Below are positions 23,822 to 33,487 of a stretch of DNA of 38,074 bases, in pieces; the stretch's first letter is position 1, and the number at the start of each line of letters is the position of its first letter. This stretch comes from an uncultured Anaerofilum sp. Lineage in GTDB: Bacteria > Bacillota > Clostridia > Oscillospirales > Ruminococcaceae. Location: NCBI GenBank assembly GCA_944385945.1, contig CALWZD010000022.1, positions 1-38,074 on the forward strand. The letters are read 5' to 3'. Both the position numbers and the translations under genes were made by a program. The notes beneath the pieces were generated by a model. The model ran no database searches, was not told the origin of the DNA, and was given only the letters and a program-made list of their open reading frames with translations.

Positions 23822-25195
23822 ATGATTTTAGAGCATATAGGTCTTTCGCAAATCAATGGCTCTTTGGTCGTGCTGGATGATGTAGATGACGCCAGCTACG
23901 ACGAAATGGTAGAGCTTCGCCTAGATGACGGCAGCCACCGTGTGGGACGTGTCGTTATGATCGAGGGCAAACGAATCGTTGTACAGGTTTTTGAGGGCAC
24001 CCGTGGGCTTTCGTTGGACAATACCCGTACCGTAATGACCGGTCACCCGATGGAGATCGACCTGTCGCCCGAGATTTTGGGGCGTACATTTGATGGTCTG
24101 GGCCGTCCTATCGACGGTATGGGTGCCATCTTCCCGCAGGCTCGTCGTGATGTAAACGGTGCGCCCATCAATCCCGTTTCCCGTGTGTATCCCCGAAACT
24201 ATATTCGTACCGGTATCTCCAGCATCGACTGTTTGACCACCTTGATTCGTGGACAAAAGCTGCCGATTTTCTCCGGCTCCGGTATGAAGCACAACGAACT
24301 GGCGGTTCAGATCGTACAGCAGGCAAACGTTTCGGACGGAAGCGATTTTGCGATTGTGTTCGCTGCAATGGGTGTTAAAAACGACGTTGCAGAATACTTT
24401 AAATCCAGCTTTGAAAAAGCAAACGTTATGGACAGAGTCGTTATGCTGCTGAATCTGGCAAACGACCCCATCATCGAACGTATTTTGACCCCTCGCTGTG
24501 CGCTAACCATTGCCGAGTATCTGGCATTCGATTTGGGCATGAACATTCTGGTCGTTATGACCGATATGACCAGTTACTGCGAGGCGTTGCGTGAATTCTC
24601 CTCCTCTAAGGGCGAGATCCCCGGTCGTAAAGGTTTCCCCGGCTATTTGTACTCCGATTTGGCAAGCCTGTACGAACGTGCAGGCATCGTAGAGGGAAAA
24701 AAGGGCTCTGTGACCCAGATCCCCATTTTGACCATGCCCGGCGATGACATCACTCACCCCATCCCAGACCTTACCGGATACATTACCGAGGGTCAGATCG
24801 TACTCGATCGCAATCTGGATGCTACCGGCGTTTATCCTCCGGTCAGCGTTTTGCCCAGCTTGTCCCGTCTGATGAAAGACGGTATCGGTGCAGGATATAC
24901 CCGTGACGACCACTCAGCATTGGCAAACCAGTTGTTTGCGTTGTATGCCCGTGTGCAGGATGCAAAGGCACTGGCAAGCGTTATCGGCGAGGATGAACTC
25001 AGCCCTGCTGATAAGCGAGTATTGAAATTCGGTAAAGCATTCGAGCAAAAATTTGTCGGTCAGGGCTTTACCAACCGCACGATGGAACAGACCCTCGATT
25101 TGGGCTGGGAACTGCTGGGAATGTTGTCCCGCAGTGAATTGGATCGTGTGGACGATGCGATCTTGGACGAACACTACAAGCCTGCAACCGAGTAA
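23822..25195 (+). CDS. ntpB: V/A-type ATPase regulatory subunit B
   Basis: This 457-residue non-catalytic partner of subunit A alternates with it in the hexameric head. The beta-barrel (about 1-75) is followed by a nucleotide-like domain with a degenerate P-loop ([12 protein letters not shown]), which marks it as subunit B, and the conserved [20 protein letters not shown] and [13 protein letters not shown] blocks. AAGGGGGAG precedes the ATG, and the length is normal. Confidence 0.97.
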   Translation: MILEHIGLSQINGSLVVLDDVDDASYDEMVELRLDDGSHRVGRVVMIEGKRIVVQVFEGTRGLSLDNTRTVMTGHPMEIDLSPEILGRTFDGLGRPIDGMGAIFPQARRDVNGAPINPVSRVYPRNYIRTGISSIDCLTTLIRGQKLPIFSGSGMKHNELAVQIVQQANVSDGSDFAIVFAAMGVKNDVAEYFKSSFEKANVMDRVVMLLNLANDPIIERILTPRCALTIAEYLAFDLGMNILVVMTDMTSYCEALREFSSSKGEIPGRKGFPGYLYSDLASLYERAGIVEGKKGSVTQIPILTMPGDDITHPIPDLTGYITEGQIVLDRNLDATGVYPPVSVLPSLSRLMKDGIGAGYTRDDHSALANQLFALYARVQDAKALASVIGEDELSPADKRVLKFGKAFEQKFVGQGFTNRTMEQTLDLGWELLGMLSRSELDRVDDAILDEHYKPATE

Positions 25196-25231
25196 TTTTG
25201 CCTTCGATTTGCGATAAGGAGGGATAAACGA

Positions 25232-25867
25232 ATGGCACAACAGGTTTTTCCCACAAAAAGCAACCTGATGGCAACCAAAAAGAGTTTGGAGCTTTCCAAA
25301 CAGGGCTACGAGCTGATGGACCGCAAGCGCAATATTTTGGTGCGTGAAATGATGCAGCTGATCGACCGTGCCGCCGAGATACAAACTAAGATCGAGGTGG
25401 CATATGCCAGCGCATACCGTGCGTTGCAGCGTGCAAACGTGACTTTGGGTATGGTAGGCGAATTTGCCAAAAGCGTACCCGAAGAAACGGGGCTTGGCTT
25501 GGAGTTTCGCAGTGTTATGGGCGTCGAACTGCCGATCGTGCATCTGGAGGAAACCCCGCAGACCGAGTTTTATTATGGTCTGCACTCCACCAATAGCCAG
25601 TTGGATGATGTATACTTCCAGTTTGCCGAGGTAAAGCGGCTTACGGTAGAACTTGCCGAGGTAGAGGGAAGTGTTTATCGCCTTGCGGTAGCCATTAAAA
25701 AGACGCAAAAGCGTGCCAACGCCCTGAATAATATTATGATTCCCAAGTTTACCGCTACCATCAAGTTTATCACCGAAGCGTTAGAGGAAAAGGAACGTGA
25801 AGAATTTTCTCGCCTAAAGGTGATCAAACGCCAAAAGGACAATGCAGCGGCAGACAGCGAGGGATAA
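25232..25867 (+). CDS. ntpD: V/A-type ATPase central shaft subunit D
   Basis: This 211-residue shaft protein forms a long antiparallel coiled coil that rotates inside the A3B3 head. Conserved ends are visible: the N-terminal PTKSNLMATKKSLELSKQGYEL block and the C-terminal RANALNNIMIPKFTATIKFI block (about 166-185). The middle (about 70-125) is the variable globular part. AAGGAGGGATAAACG precedes the ATG. It is the last gene of the operon, with a strong terminator 33 bases downstream. Confidence 0.96.
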   Translation: MAQQVFPTKSNLMATKKSLELSKQGYELMDRKRNILVREMMQLIDRAAEIQTKIEVAYASAYRALQRANVTLGMVGEFAKSVPEETGLGLEFRSVMGVELPIVHLEETPQTEFYYGLHSTNSQLDDVYFQFAEVKRLTVELAEVEGSVYRLAVAIKKTQKRANALNNIMIPKFTATIKFITEALEEKEREEFSRLKVIKRQKDNAAADSEG

Positions 25868-25899
25868 CAGCCGATAGCGGTTGCCCTTTACACAAAATG

Positions 25900-25951
25900 A
25901 AAAATCCCCCGATCGTTTGTACGGTGGTACGGCGATGCGGGGGATTTTTTG
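25900..25951 (+). terminator. terminator of the V-type ATPase operon
   Basis: A 12-bp stem AAAAATCCCCCG/CGGGGGATTTTT (25900-25911 with 25938-25949), extended inward by ATCG/CGAT past a bulge, ends in a run of T. It separates the ATPase and histidine operons. Confidence 0.93.
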
Positions 25952-26028
25952 CATCTTTGCACAAAAAACAAGCAACAGAGAAGAAAAAATAAATTGTGAA
26001 ATATTACCAGAAAAACAGAAAAAAACTG

Positions 26029-26057
26029 TTGACAAAGCGGAAAAAAGGATGTATTAT
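26029..26057 (+). promoter_or_regulatory. sigma-A promoter of the histidine operon
   Basis: A perfect TTGACA (26029-26034), a 17-bp spacer and TATTAT (26052-26057) precede hisC by 47 bases. The predicted leader is about 40 bases long and holds only a ribosome binding site (AGAGGTG), so neither a T-box nor a His-codon attenuator fits. Confidence 0.88.
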
Positions 26058-26104
26058 TACACTAATGCTTTACTAAGATAAAATGATAAAGTAGAGGTGC
26101 AGAA

Positions 26105-27160
26105 ATGTCTTGCTTTTTAAATCCGCAGCTTTGTCGGCTGGTTCCGTACACCCCCGGTGAACAGCCACAGGATAGACAATTCATCAAATTGAACACCAAC
26201 GAGTCGCCCTATCCACCTCCACCCGAAGTGATGCAAGCCTTTACCCAGACCGAAATGGAATCCCTTCGCCTTTACAGCGACCCACAAGCCACTCGTTTGA
26301 AACAACAACTGGCAAACCAATACGGCGTTAAGACGGAAAACGTCTTTGTTACCAACGGTTCAGATGAAGCACTCTGCATTGCGTTCATGGCATATGCAAA
26401 AGACGGCAGAGGGGTTGCTTTTCCCGACATCAGTTATGGGTTTTATACGGTGTTTGCCGACCTGTACAATATCGAAGTGCAGAAAGTTCCCTTGAAAGAG
26501 GATTTTTCCATTCAGCCACAGGACTACTTTGATTTGCACAAAACCATTGTGATCGCCAACCCCAACGCACCGACAGGGCTGGCACTAAGCCTTGCTGAAA
26601 TCGAAAGCATCGTTGCACACAATTCCGATGCCGTTGTGATTATCGACGAGGCTTATGTGGATTTCGGTGCAGAAAGTGCTGTACAGCTGACAAAAAAGTA
26701 TCCGAATCTGATCGTGGTGCAGACGTTCTCAAAATCACGCTCGATGGCTGGCGCACGGCTTGGTTATGCCATTGCCGACGCAGCTTTAATTCAGGATTTG
26801 GAAACCATTCGCTTTTCTATCAACCCCTATAATGTGAACCGTATCACACTCAAAGCGGGGGAACTGGCACTGCAAAATCAGAAATACTTCGACGACAACT
26901 GTAAACGCATCATGCAAACACGCTCGATTGTGCAGGTACGGCTAAAAGAACTTGGCTTTACACTTACCGATTCCAAAACCAATTTCATCTTTGCAAAACC
27001 ACCAAAAAATAATGCAAAACAGCTTTACACACAGCTAAAAGAACAGGGCATTTTGGTGCGTCATTTCGACCAGCCCCGTGTCTGCGACTATCTGCGCATC
27101 ACAGTTGGCAGTGAACAGGAGATGGAATGCTTTTTAAAAACTGTGGAGGATTTGTTATGA
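26105..27160 (+). CDS. hisC: histidinol-phosphate aminotransferase
   Basis: This 351-residue PLP enzyme of fold type I exchanges amino groups between imidazole-acetol phosphate and glutamate, the seventh step of histidine synthesis. The PLP lysine is Lys 210 in TFSKSRSMAGARLGYAI. Other marks are KLNTNESPYPPPPEV (28-42), VTNGSDEAL (about 81-89), ANPNAPTG (about 150-157) and IIDEAYVDF (about 178-186). It is the first gene of the his operon, whereas in many Firmicutes hisC lies elsewhere. AGAGGTG stands five bases before the ATG, and hisB overlaps its stop by four bases. Confidence 0.96.
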   Translation: MSCFLNPQLCRLVPYTPGEQPQDRQFIKLNTNESPYPPPPEVMQAFTQTEMESLRLYSDPQATRLKQQLANQYGVKTENVFVTNGSDEALCIAFMAYAKDGRGVAFPDISYGFYTVFADLYNIEVQKVPLKEDFSIQPQDYFDLHKTIVIANPNAPTGLALSLAEIESIVAHNSDAVVIIDEAYVDFGAESAVQLTKKYPNLIVVQTFSKSRSMAGARLGYAIADAALIQDLETIRFSINPYNVNRITLKAGELALQNQKYFDDNCKRIMQTRSIVQVRLKELGFTLTDSKTNFIFAKPPKNNAKQLYTQLKEQGILVRHFDQPRVCDYLRITVGSEQEMECFLKTVEDLL

Positions 27161-27744
27161 GAACAGCAGAAATCAGACGTGACACCGCCGAAACAAAAAT
27201 CTCGTTGCAGTTAAATTTGGACGGGGTCGGAAAAGCGGAGATAGACACAGGGGTAGGATTTCTAAACCATATGCTGATATTGTTTGCAAAGCACAGCAAG
27301 ATGGATCTTTCTCTTTGCTGCAAGGGTGATACCGATGTAGATGACCATCACACCACCGAGGATATTGGAATATCACTGGGAAAAGCGGTGGCACAGGCTT
27401 TGGGCGAAAAACGTGGTATTCGGCGGTATGCATCGCTGCATCTTCCGATGGACGAAGCACTGATTTTGTGCGCACTGGATTGCTCAGGGCGGGGCGGATA
27501 TTACGGCGATCTGCCCATTCCCAGCCAAAAAATCGGTGCATTTGATACCGAACTGGTCAGCGAGTTTATGACGGCGTTTGCCTGCAATGCCGGTATCACA
27601 CTGCATCTGCGCAAGGTGTGCGGGGTGAATTCTCATCACATTGTCGAAGGAGCATTCAAAGCTTTGGCGCAAGCGTTACGCCAAGCGGTAGCGATCGATG
27701 AACAATACAAGGACGAAATACCGTCGACAAAGGGGGTTTTGTGA
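27157..27744 (+). CDS. hisB: imidazoleglycerol-phosphate dehydratase
   Basis: This 195-residue manganese enzyme dehydrates imidazole-glycerol phosphate. It is monofunctional, with no phosphatase domain. Its two metal motifs are DDHHTTED (62-69) and NSHHIVEG (158-165; His 160-161, Glu 164). GVGFLNHML (32-40) is the other family block. I chose the ATG at 27157, which overlaps the hisC stop (ATGA) with GTGGAGG upstream; a longer frame to 27127 adds ten unlike residues. A separate histidinol-phosphatase gene is not seen in the window. Confidence 0.96.
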   Translation: MRTAEIRRDTAETKISLQLNLDGVGKAEIDTGVGFLNHMLILFAKHSKMDLSLCCKGDTDVDDHHTTEDIGISLGKAVAQALGEKRGIRRYASLHLPMDEALILCALDCSGRGGYYGDLPIPSQKIGAFDTELVSEFMTAFACNAGITLHLRKVCGVNSHHIVEGAFKALAQALRQAVAIDEQYKDEIPSTKGVL

Positions 27745-28821
27745 ATGTTGGAACAACGGCTGAACCGCTTATACCAAACATACGGTTATCGAAAATTCAC
27801 CCTGTCTAAATTTGAAGAATACGATCTATACGCCAACAATAAAGACTTTTTGAAACAGGGGCATCTGATCACATTCACCGACACCGACGGTTCTTTGAAA
27901 GCACTTCGTCCCGATGTTACCTTGTCGATTATAAAAAATAACAGCGGTAACAGCGAAAAACTCTATTATAACGAAACGGTTTATCGTGAGGTCAACGGAG
28001 CATTTCGGGAGATATTGCAGGTGGGAGTAGAGTCGGTCGGACAGATCGACCCGTACGCCGAAGCCGAAGTGCTGGCTTTGGCTGCAAGTTCGCTGGCTGA
28101 GATGGGGCAGGAATACGTGCTGGATTTGTCCGATATTTCATTTGTGAATGCCATTTGCAGCGATATTTGTCTGTCGACCGAAATGCGTGCGCAGGTGTTT
28201 CGGGTGCTTGCACAGAAAAATGCTCCTGCGATTCAAAAGATGCAGCAACAGGGCTTGCTCGACGATACACAGGCAGAGGCTTTTTTGCAGCTGATGGGGC
28301 TGTATCTTCCACTGAAAGACGGCATTGCAAAAGCAGGGGAACTGATTCAAAACAAAGAGGGCTGGCAGTCGCTGCGACAGCTATCACTGGTAGCGGATAT
28401 TTTACAAGGATACGGTCTGAGCGAAAATATACGGCTGGATTTTTCACTGGTCAATAATATGGACTACTATAACGGTATCATTTTCCAGGGCTTTTTGCCC
28501 AATATCCCCTCACCCGTGCTGTGTGGCGGAAGATATGACAACCTGCCACGCAAAATGGGAAAACAGGTAGGTGCCATCGGGTTTGCCATTGATATGAGTT
28601 TGCCCAAACGGCACACAAGCGGTCAACCACGCTTCGATGCCGACATCCTGCTTACCTACAAACCCAATACCGACCTTACCCAGCTGGCAGCATTTGCAGC
28701 ACAGTTGCGGGCAAGCGGAAAAAGTGTGCGCTGTGAATGCGAACTTGGCAAGCAGAAGATGCACTGTAAAAAACAGGTGTGCTATCGTGACGGAATGAAG
28801 CCGGAGGAGGTGGCGGAATGA
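27745..28821 (+). CDS. hisZ: ATP phosphoribosyltransferase regulatory subunit
   Basis: This 358-residue histidyl-tRNA synthetase-like protein has lost its aminoacylation role and activates the short HisG. Class II synthetase-like blocks remain: YGYRKFTLSKFEEYDLY near the N-terminus, LRPDVTLSII, and the histidine-site-like region FSLVNNMDYYNGIIFQGF (about 235-252) with GGRYDNL. The C-terminal anticodon-binding domain is reduced. It begins at the base after the hisB stop with AAGGGGG upstream, and its stop overlaps hisG by four bases, fitting equal production of the two partners. Confidence 0.94.
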   Translation: MLEQRLNRLYQTYGYRKFTLSKFEEYDLYANNKDFLKQGHLITFTDTDGSLKALRPDVTLSIIKNNSGNSEKLYYNETVYREVNGAFREILQVGVESVGQIDPYAEAEVLALAASSLAEMGQEYVLDLSDISFVNAICSDICLSTEMRAQVFRVLAQKNAPAIQKMQQQGLLDDTQAEAFLQLMGLYLPLKDGIAKAGELIQNKEGWQSLRQLSLVADILQGYGLSENIRLDFSLVNNMDYYNGIIFQGFLPNIPSPVLCGGRYDNLPRKMGKQVGAIGFAIDMSLPKRHTSGQPRFDADILLTYKPNTDLTQLAAFAAQLRASGKSVRCECELGKQKMHCKKQVCYRDGMKPEEVAE

Positions 28822-29435
28822 TCAATGTTGCATTGCCAAAAGGGCGTTTGGGAGAAAAGGCATACGAGGTGTTAGCCCAAGCCGGCTACGAATGCCCTGC
28901 CATTCTGGAAAAAAACCGAAAACTCACCTTTGAAAATCCCGCAAAAGGGGTGCGTTATTTTTGGGTGAAACCGTCCGACGTAAGTATTTACGTAGAGCGT
29001 GGTGCAGCCGATGTGGGCATTGCAGGCAAAGATATTTTACTGGAATACCAACCGGATGTATACGAATTGTTGGATTTGAAAATGGGCTGTTGCCGTATGT
29101 GTGTGGCAGGGCGAGAGGATCTTTACGTCGACCCCGAAAAAGCGTTGCGGGTGGCAACAAAATTTCCGCACATTGCAGCCAAGTATTACGAATCAAAATC
29201 AAGGGAGATCGACATCATCAAGCTGAACGGTTCCATTGAACTTGCTCCTATTTTGGGCTTGTCGGATGTCATCGTGGATATTGTAGAAACCGGAAAAACA
29301 CTTGCGGAAAATCATCTTGCACCGCTCGAAACCATTGTGGACATCAGCGCACGGTTTATCAGCAATAAAGTCAGCTATAAGTTTAAACATCGGCAGATCG
29401 TGGAAATGTGTCAGGCGATCGAGAAAAATTTGTGA
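28818..29435 (+). CDS. hisG: ATP phosphoribosyltransferase catalytic subunit, short form
   Basis: This 205-residue enzyme starts the pathway by joining ATP and PRPP. It lacks the C-terminal ACT-like regulatory domain of long HisG (~300 residues), so it must work with HisZ, encoded just upstream. Marks are INVALPKGRLGEKAYEVL at the start, ERGAADVGIAGKDIL (about 55-69) and the PRPP-binding region VDIVETGKTLAENHL (about 153-167). The start ATG overlaps the hisZ stop. AGGAGG lies inside the end of hisZ. Confidence 0.96.
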   Translation: MINVALPKGRLGEKAYEVLAQAGYECPAILEKNRKLTFENPAKGVRYFWVKPSDVSIYVERGAADVGIAGKDILLEYQPDVYELLDLKMGCCRMCVAGREDLYVDPEKALRVATKFPHIAAKYYESKSREIDIIKLNGSIELAPILGLSDVIVDIVETGKTLAENHLAPLETIVDISARFISNKVSYKFKHRQIVEMCQAIEKNL

Positions 29436-29444
29436 GGGATTTGT

Positions 29445-30734
29445 ATGATTCGGATTTATGAAATGAGTGAAATTGCCGACAAAGAGATTTTCTTTCGCCA
29501 GACAGGGGTAAAAGATGTGTCGGCATCGGTGGCAGAGATTTTACAGCAGGTTCGCACCGAGGGTGACAGCGCATTGCTGCGTTATACCCGTCAGTTCGAT
29601 GGGGTCGAGCTGCAATCACTTCAGGTAACAGAGGATGAGATAGAACAAGCCTTTCAACAAGCAGACCAAGCCTTTTTACAGGTCTTGCGACAAGCGGCTG
29701 AAAACATCCGAGCCTACCACGAAAAACAGGTTCGACAAGGCTTTTGGATGGAGGAGAAAGAGGGCGTTGTACTGGGGCAGAAGGTTTTGCCTCTGGAACG
29801 GGTGGGCATCTACGTTCCCGGTGGTACGGCAGCCTATCCGTCCAGTGCTTTGATGAATGCCATTCCTGCCCAAATCGCAGGGGTAAATGAAATTATCATG
29901 GTAACACCACCTGCAAAAGACGGCAGCATCAATCCCAATATTTTGGCAGCAGCCCGTATTGCAGGTGTGACCCGCATTTTTAAAGTTGGCGGCGCACAGG
30001 CAGTGGCTGCGCTCGCATACGGTACCGAAACCGTGCCGAAAGTGGATAAAATCGTAGGACCGGGCAATGCGTATGTTGCCGAAGCGAAAAAACAGGTGTT
30101 TGGTTTGGTCAACATCGACATGATTGCAGGGCCGTCGGAAATTCTGGTGATTGCAGACCAAGCCTCCAATCCTGCTTTTGTGGCAGCCGACCTGTTAAGC
30201 CAGGCGGAACACGACCGCATGGCGTCGGCTGTTTTGGTCACCGATAGCCGTCAACTGGCACAACAAGTTGCACAGGAGATTGAAGTGCAGTTGCAAACAT
30301 TGGAACGCAGAGAAATCGCCACCGAGTCGATTGAAAAAAACGGAAAAATTATTATTGCACAAGATTTGCGTGAGGGCATCGAAGTAGCAAATCGCATCGC
30401 ACCCGAACACTTGGAATTGTGCGTTGACCATCCGTTCGATTATCTGGGGCAGATTCGAAATGCCGGTTCCATCTTTTTGGGAAGATACAACCCCGAGCCG
30501 ATGGGCGATTATTTTGCAGGTCCCAACCACACTTTGCCGACCAGTGGCACAGCACGGTTTTACAGTCCGTTGTCGGTCGACGACTTTGTGAAAAAGACCC
30601 AGTTCAGCTACTACACAAAAGAAGCATTGAAACAGGACTATCAAAAGGTCAGCCTGTTTGCCCGCAAAGAGGGGCTGACGGCCCATGCCCGTGCGGTAGA
30701 GATTCGCTTTGAACAAAAGGAGGGGGCTGAATGA
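29445..30734 (+). CDS. hisD: histidinol dehydrogenase
   Basis: This 429-residue zinc enzyme carries out the last two oxidations, histidinol to histidine, with NAD. The catalytic pair Glu 321-His 322 is visible in RIAPEHLELC. Other marks are VPGGTAAYPSSALMN (about 125-139), GPSEILVIAD (about 228-237), SQAEHDRMASAVLVT (about 252-266) and MGDYFAGPNHTLPTSGTARF (about 353-372). It follows hisG by 9 bases with GAGGG before the ATG and overlaps hisH by four bases. Confidence 0.97.
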   Translation: MIRIYEMSEIADKEIFFRQTGVKDVSASVAEILQQVRTEGDSALLRYTRQFDGVELQSLQVTEDEIEQAFQQADQAFLQVLRQAAENIRAYHEKQVRQGFWMEEKEGVVLGQKVLPLERVGIYVPGGTAAYPSSALMNAIPAQIAGVNEIIMVTPPAKDGSINPNILAAARIAGVTRIFKVGGAQAVAALAYGTETVPKVDKIVGPGNAYVAEAKKQVFGLVNIDMIAGPSEILVIADQASNPAFVAADLLSQAEHDRMASAVLVTDSRQLAQQVAQEIEVQLQTLERREIATESIEKNGKIIIAQDLREGIEVANRIAPEHLELCVDHPFDYLGQIRNAGSIFLGRYNPEPMGDYFAGPNHTLPTSGTARFYSPLSVDDFVKKTQFSYYTKEALKQDYQKVSLFARKEGLTAHARAVEIRFEQKEGAE

Positions 30735-31360
30735 TTGCAATCGTCGATTACGGGGTAGGCAATCTGTTTTCGCTGAAAAGTTCACTGCAAGCCATTGGCT
30801 GTGAAGCACAGGTGACCGGTGACCCGCAGCAACTTGAGCAGGCAAGCCATATTATTTTGCCTGGGGTAGGCGCTTTTGGGGATGCCATCAAAAAGTTGCG
30901 TCAAAGCGGTTTGGATAAGGTGATGTTGCAGCAAGCACAGCAAGGCAAGCCGATTTTAGGCATCTGTCTTGGAATGCAGTTGCTGTTCGAGCGTTCTTAC
31001 GAGTATGGCGAGCATGAGGGGCTTGGGCTGATTCAAGGACAGATATGCCCGATTCGGCAGGTGGTAGACGAGCAGTTGGTGATTCCGCATATGGGGTGGA
31101 ACGGGTTGATTTTCCCGAAAGACCGCCCACGCAGCCCGATTTTTGCAACGCTTTCAGAGGGGGATTGTGTTTACTTTGTACATTCGTATGCAGGATTTTG
31201 CTGCGATGCTCAAACTACGGCACGCACTGAATATGGCGCACTGCTTACCGCTGCGGTGCAAAATAAAAATGTATACGGTACGCAGTTCCATCCCGAAAAA
31301 AGTGGTGTAGTGGGGCTGAAGATTTTGAAAGGATTTTGCGAACTGGAGGGAAACCGATGA
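30731..31360 (+). CDS. hisH: imidazole glycerol phosphate synthase glutaminase subunit
   Basis: This 209-residue class I glutamine amidotransferase feeds ammonia to HisF. The catalytic triad is complete: Cys 79 (GICLGMQ), His 187 and Glu 189 (FHPEKSG). The N-terminal block is VDYGVGNLFSLKSSL. AAGGAGGGGG precedes the ATG, which overlaps the hisD stop by four bases, and hisA overlaps its own stop. Length is normal. Confidence 0.96.
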   Translation: MIAIVDYGVGNLFSLKSSLQAIGCEAQVTGDPQQLEQASHIILPGVGAFGDAIKKLRQSGLDKVMLQQAQQGKPILGICLGMQLLFERSYEYGEHEGLGLIQGQICPIRQVVDEQLVIPHMGWNGLIFPKDRPRSPIFATLSEGDCVYFVHSYAGFCCDAQTTARTEYGALLTAAVQNKNVYGTQFHPEKSGVVGLKILKGFCELEGNR

Positions 31361-32070
31361 TTCTTTTTCCTGCGATCGACCTATACCAAGGGCAGGCAGT
31401 ACGACTGACAAAAGGCGATTACGCACAGATGACCGTCTACAATCCCGACCCACTGCAACAGGCACAACAGTTTGCAGCAGCAGGTGCGCAGTGGCTGCAC
31501 ATGGTAGATTTGGAAGGTGCAAAGGACGGCACAACGCCTAATTTTTCGGTGGTAGAAGCTGTGTGCAAAACGACGTCGCTTCGGGTACAGATAGGCGGTG
31601 GGATACGCAGCATCGAAACCATCGAACGCTATCGGAATGCAGGGGTACAAAGGGTGATTCTTGGCACAAAAGCCGTCACCGACCCTCAGTTTTTGGCGCA
31701 AGCGTGTGAACGTTTTGAAGATGCTGTCGCAGTAGGGGTAGACATCAAAGAGGGAGCTATCGCTATCCATGGCTGGAAAGAAACCGCATCTCAATCGGTG
31801 GAAGATTTTTTTGCTCAGTTATGTGAACTTGGAGTAAAAACGGTCATTTGTACCGATATTTCCAAAGACGGAATGCTGGGTGGTAGCAATCTGGAACTAT
31901 ACCGCAGTTTGTCGACACGGTTCCCTTTGCAGCTGATTGCATCGGGTGGGGTGTCGAGCATCAATGAATTGAAAGAACTCGGCATTATGGGTCTACACGG
32001 AGCCATTTTAGGAAAGGCTCTGTATACCGGTGCCATCGACCTTGCACAGGCATTGCGGGAGGTAAAATAA
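31357..32070 (+). CDS. hisA: phosphoribosyl-formimino-AICAR ribotide isomerase
   Basis: This 237-residue TIM-barrel isomerase opens ILFPAIDLYQGQAVRLTKGD, with the N-terminal catalytic Asp at residue 8 and the second in VGVDIKEG (near 128). The phosphate-binding halves are IGGGIRS and ASGGVSS. I chose the ATG at 31357, which overlaps the hisH stop with GGAGGG upstream; the frame is open seven codons further back but inside hisH. hisF follows after one base. Confidence 0.95.
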   Translation: MILFPAIDLYQGQAVRLTKGDYAQMTVYNPDPLQQAQQFAAAGAQWLHMVDLEGAKDGTTPNFSVVEAVCKTTSLRVQIGGGIRSIETIERYRNAGVQRVILGTKAVTDPQFLAQACERFEDAVAVGVDIKEGAIAIHGWKETASQSVEDFFAQLCELGVKTVICTDISKDGMLGGSNLELYRSLSTRFPLQLIASGGVSSINELKELGIMGLHGAILGKALYTGAIDLAQALREVK

Positions 32071-32071
32071 G

Positions 32072-32830
32072 ATGGTTACAAAACGCATCATCCCTTGTCT
32101 GGACATCAAAGATGGCAGAGTGGTAAAAGGGGTCAATTTTCTGAATTTGCAGGACGTTTCCAATCCGGTGAAACTGGCGGAGTATTACTCAAATGCAGGT
32201 GCGGACGAATTAGTGTTTTATGACATCACTGCCTCGTTTGAGGGGCGAAAACTGTTCGTCGATATTCTGACAGAGGTCGCTTCGAAGATTTTCATCCCAC
32301 TCACAGTGGGAGGCGGTATCAACCAACTAGAAGATTTTGAGCGAGTGCTTGCGTGTGGAGCTGATAAAGTGTCGGTCAATTCGGGTGCGATCAAACACCC
32401 CGACCTCATCGAACAGGCAGCGAAACGGTACGGCAACCAGTGTGTCGTACTTTCGGTAGATGCAAAGCGAGTGGATGGAGCCTTTCATGTGTTCCTCAAC
32501 GGTGGCAGAGTCGACACTGGCATGGATGCGCTGGAATGGATTCGACAGGGAGTTGAACGAGGCGCAGGCGAAGTGGTGGTCAATTCCATCGACACCGACG
32601 GTGTGAAACAGGGCTTTGACATCGAACTGCTGCAAAAAGTTTGTGAGCTTGTAAAAGTGCCGGTCATTGCGTCGGGCGGTGCCGGAAATGCCGACCATTT
32701 TACCCAACTGTTTCAACAGGTACCTAAAATTTCGGCAGGGCTTGCAGCGAGTATTTTCCACTTCGGCGAACTTTCCATCGCAGACCTGAAACAGCAGCTG
32801 GCAGAAAACAAAATCGAGGTGAGGATTTGA
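32072..32830 (+). CDS. hisF: imidazole glycerol phosphate synthase cyclase subunit
   Basis: This 252-residue TIM-barrel cyclase is the partner of HisH. Catalytic aspartates are visible: Asp 11 in CLDIKDGRVVKGVNF and the second in VVLSVDAKR (near 130). Phosphate loops are TVGGGI and ASGGAGN. It starts one base after hisA, so translation is coupled. Homologous to HisA but clearly the cyclase by its KGVNF motif. Its stop overlaps the hisI start by one base. Confidence 0.96.
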   Translation: MVTKRIIPCLDIKDGRVVKGVNFLNLQDVSNPVKLAEYYSNAGADELVFYDITASFEGRKLFVDILTEVASKIFIPLTVGGGINQLEDFERVLACGADKVSVNSGAIKHPDLIEQAAKRYGNQCVVLSVDAKRVDGAFHVFLNGGRVDTGMDALEWIRQGVERGAGEVVVNSIDTDGVKQGFDIELLQKVCELVKVPVIASGGAGNADHFTQLFQQVPKISAGLAASIFHFGELSIADLKQQLAENKIEVRI

Positions 32831-33180
32831 TGCAGACCGAACTTAAATTCGACAAAGACGGTTTGATTCCTGCCATTGTGCAGGATGCCGTCAGCAAAAA
32901 GGTGCTTACCCTTGCATACATGAACCGTGAATCGTTTGAAATCTCACTAAAAACAGGCAAGACCTGCTTTTGGTCACGCTCTCGTAAGCAGCTGTGGCTG
33001 AAAGGTGAAACCAGTGGGAATTATCAGCACATCGTCGAGATTCGCCACGATTGTGACAGCGATGCACTGCTGGTTTTAGTGGAAAAAGACGGGCCTGCCT
33101 GTCATTTGGGCAGCGATTCCTGTTTTGATACGCCTCCCATTTATCAACGAAAGGACGAGAATAATGGAAACGAAATTTGA
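32830..33180 (+). CDS. hisI: phosphoribosyl-AMP cyclohydrolase
   Basis: This 116-residue zinc enzyme opens the purine ring of phosphoribosyl-AMP. Metal ligands appear in [20 protein letters not shown] and the following GSDSCF (Asp and Cys cluster). [18 protein letters not shown] is the other signature. It is the stand-alone form, not fused to HisE. The ATG at 32830 shares one base with the hisF stop (TGATG), with GAGG upstream. Its last 17 bases overlap the hisE start in another frame. Confidence 0.95.
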   Translation: MQTELKFDKDGLIPAIVQDAVSKKVLTLAYMNRESFEISLKTGKTCFWSRSRKQLWLKGETSGNYQHIVEIRHDCDSDALLVLVEKDGPACHLGSDSCFDTPPIYQRKDENNGNEI

Positions 33181-33484
33181 TTATCAGCAACTGTACGATT
33201 TGCTTTCCCAGCGCAACCAAGAGCGTCCTGAAGGGTCTTACACTACCTATCTGTTCGAAAAAGGATTGGATAAAATTCTAAAAAAGGTCGGCGAGGAATC
33301 CACCGAAGTCATCGTGGCTGCAAAAAACGGTGACAAAAACGAAATGATCTACGAAATTGCCGACCTCGCCTATCATGTTATGGTGCTGATGGTACAGCAG
33401 GGAATAAGCTTGGATGAGATCAAACAAGAACTGGCTGGCAGACACGTCATCGACCATAAAGTAAAACAGGAAAAAATGGTGTAA
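33164..33484 (+). CDS. hisE: phosphoribosyl-ATP diphosphatase
   Basis: This 106-residue all-helical MazG-like enzyme hydrolyses phosphoribosyl-ATP, the second step. The family motif is [15 protein letters not shown] (about 43-57), followed by [17 protein letters not shown] (about 64-80), with the acidic metal-binding residues present. I chose the ATG at 33164, where AAAGGACGAG precedes it. The longer frame to 33125 is the end of hisI in another frame. It overlaps hisI by 17 bases. It is the last gene of the operon, with a terminator just after. Confidence 0.95.
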   Translation: METKFDYQQLYDLLSQRNQERPEGSYTTYLFEKGLDKILKKVGEESTEVIVAAKNGDKNEMIYEIADLAYHVMVLMVQQGISLDEIKQELAGRHVIDHKVKQEKMV

Positions 33485-33487
33485 GCC

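Noticed and set aside
26058..26104. T-box or histidine attenuator before hisC
   Set aside because: Only about 40 bases lie between the predicted start of transcription and the ATG, with no stem, specifier loop or run of His codons.
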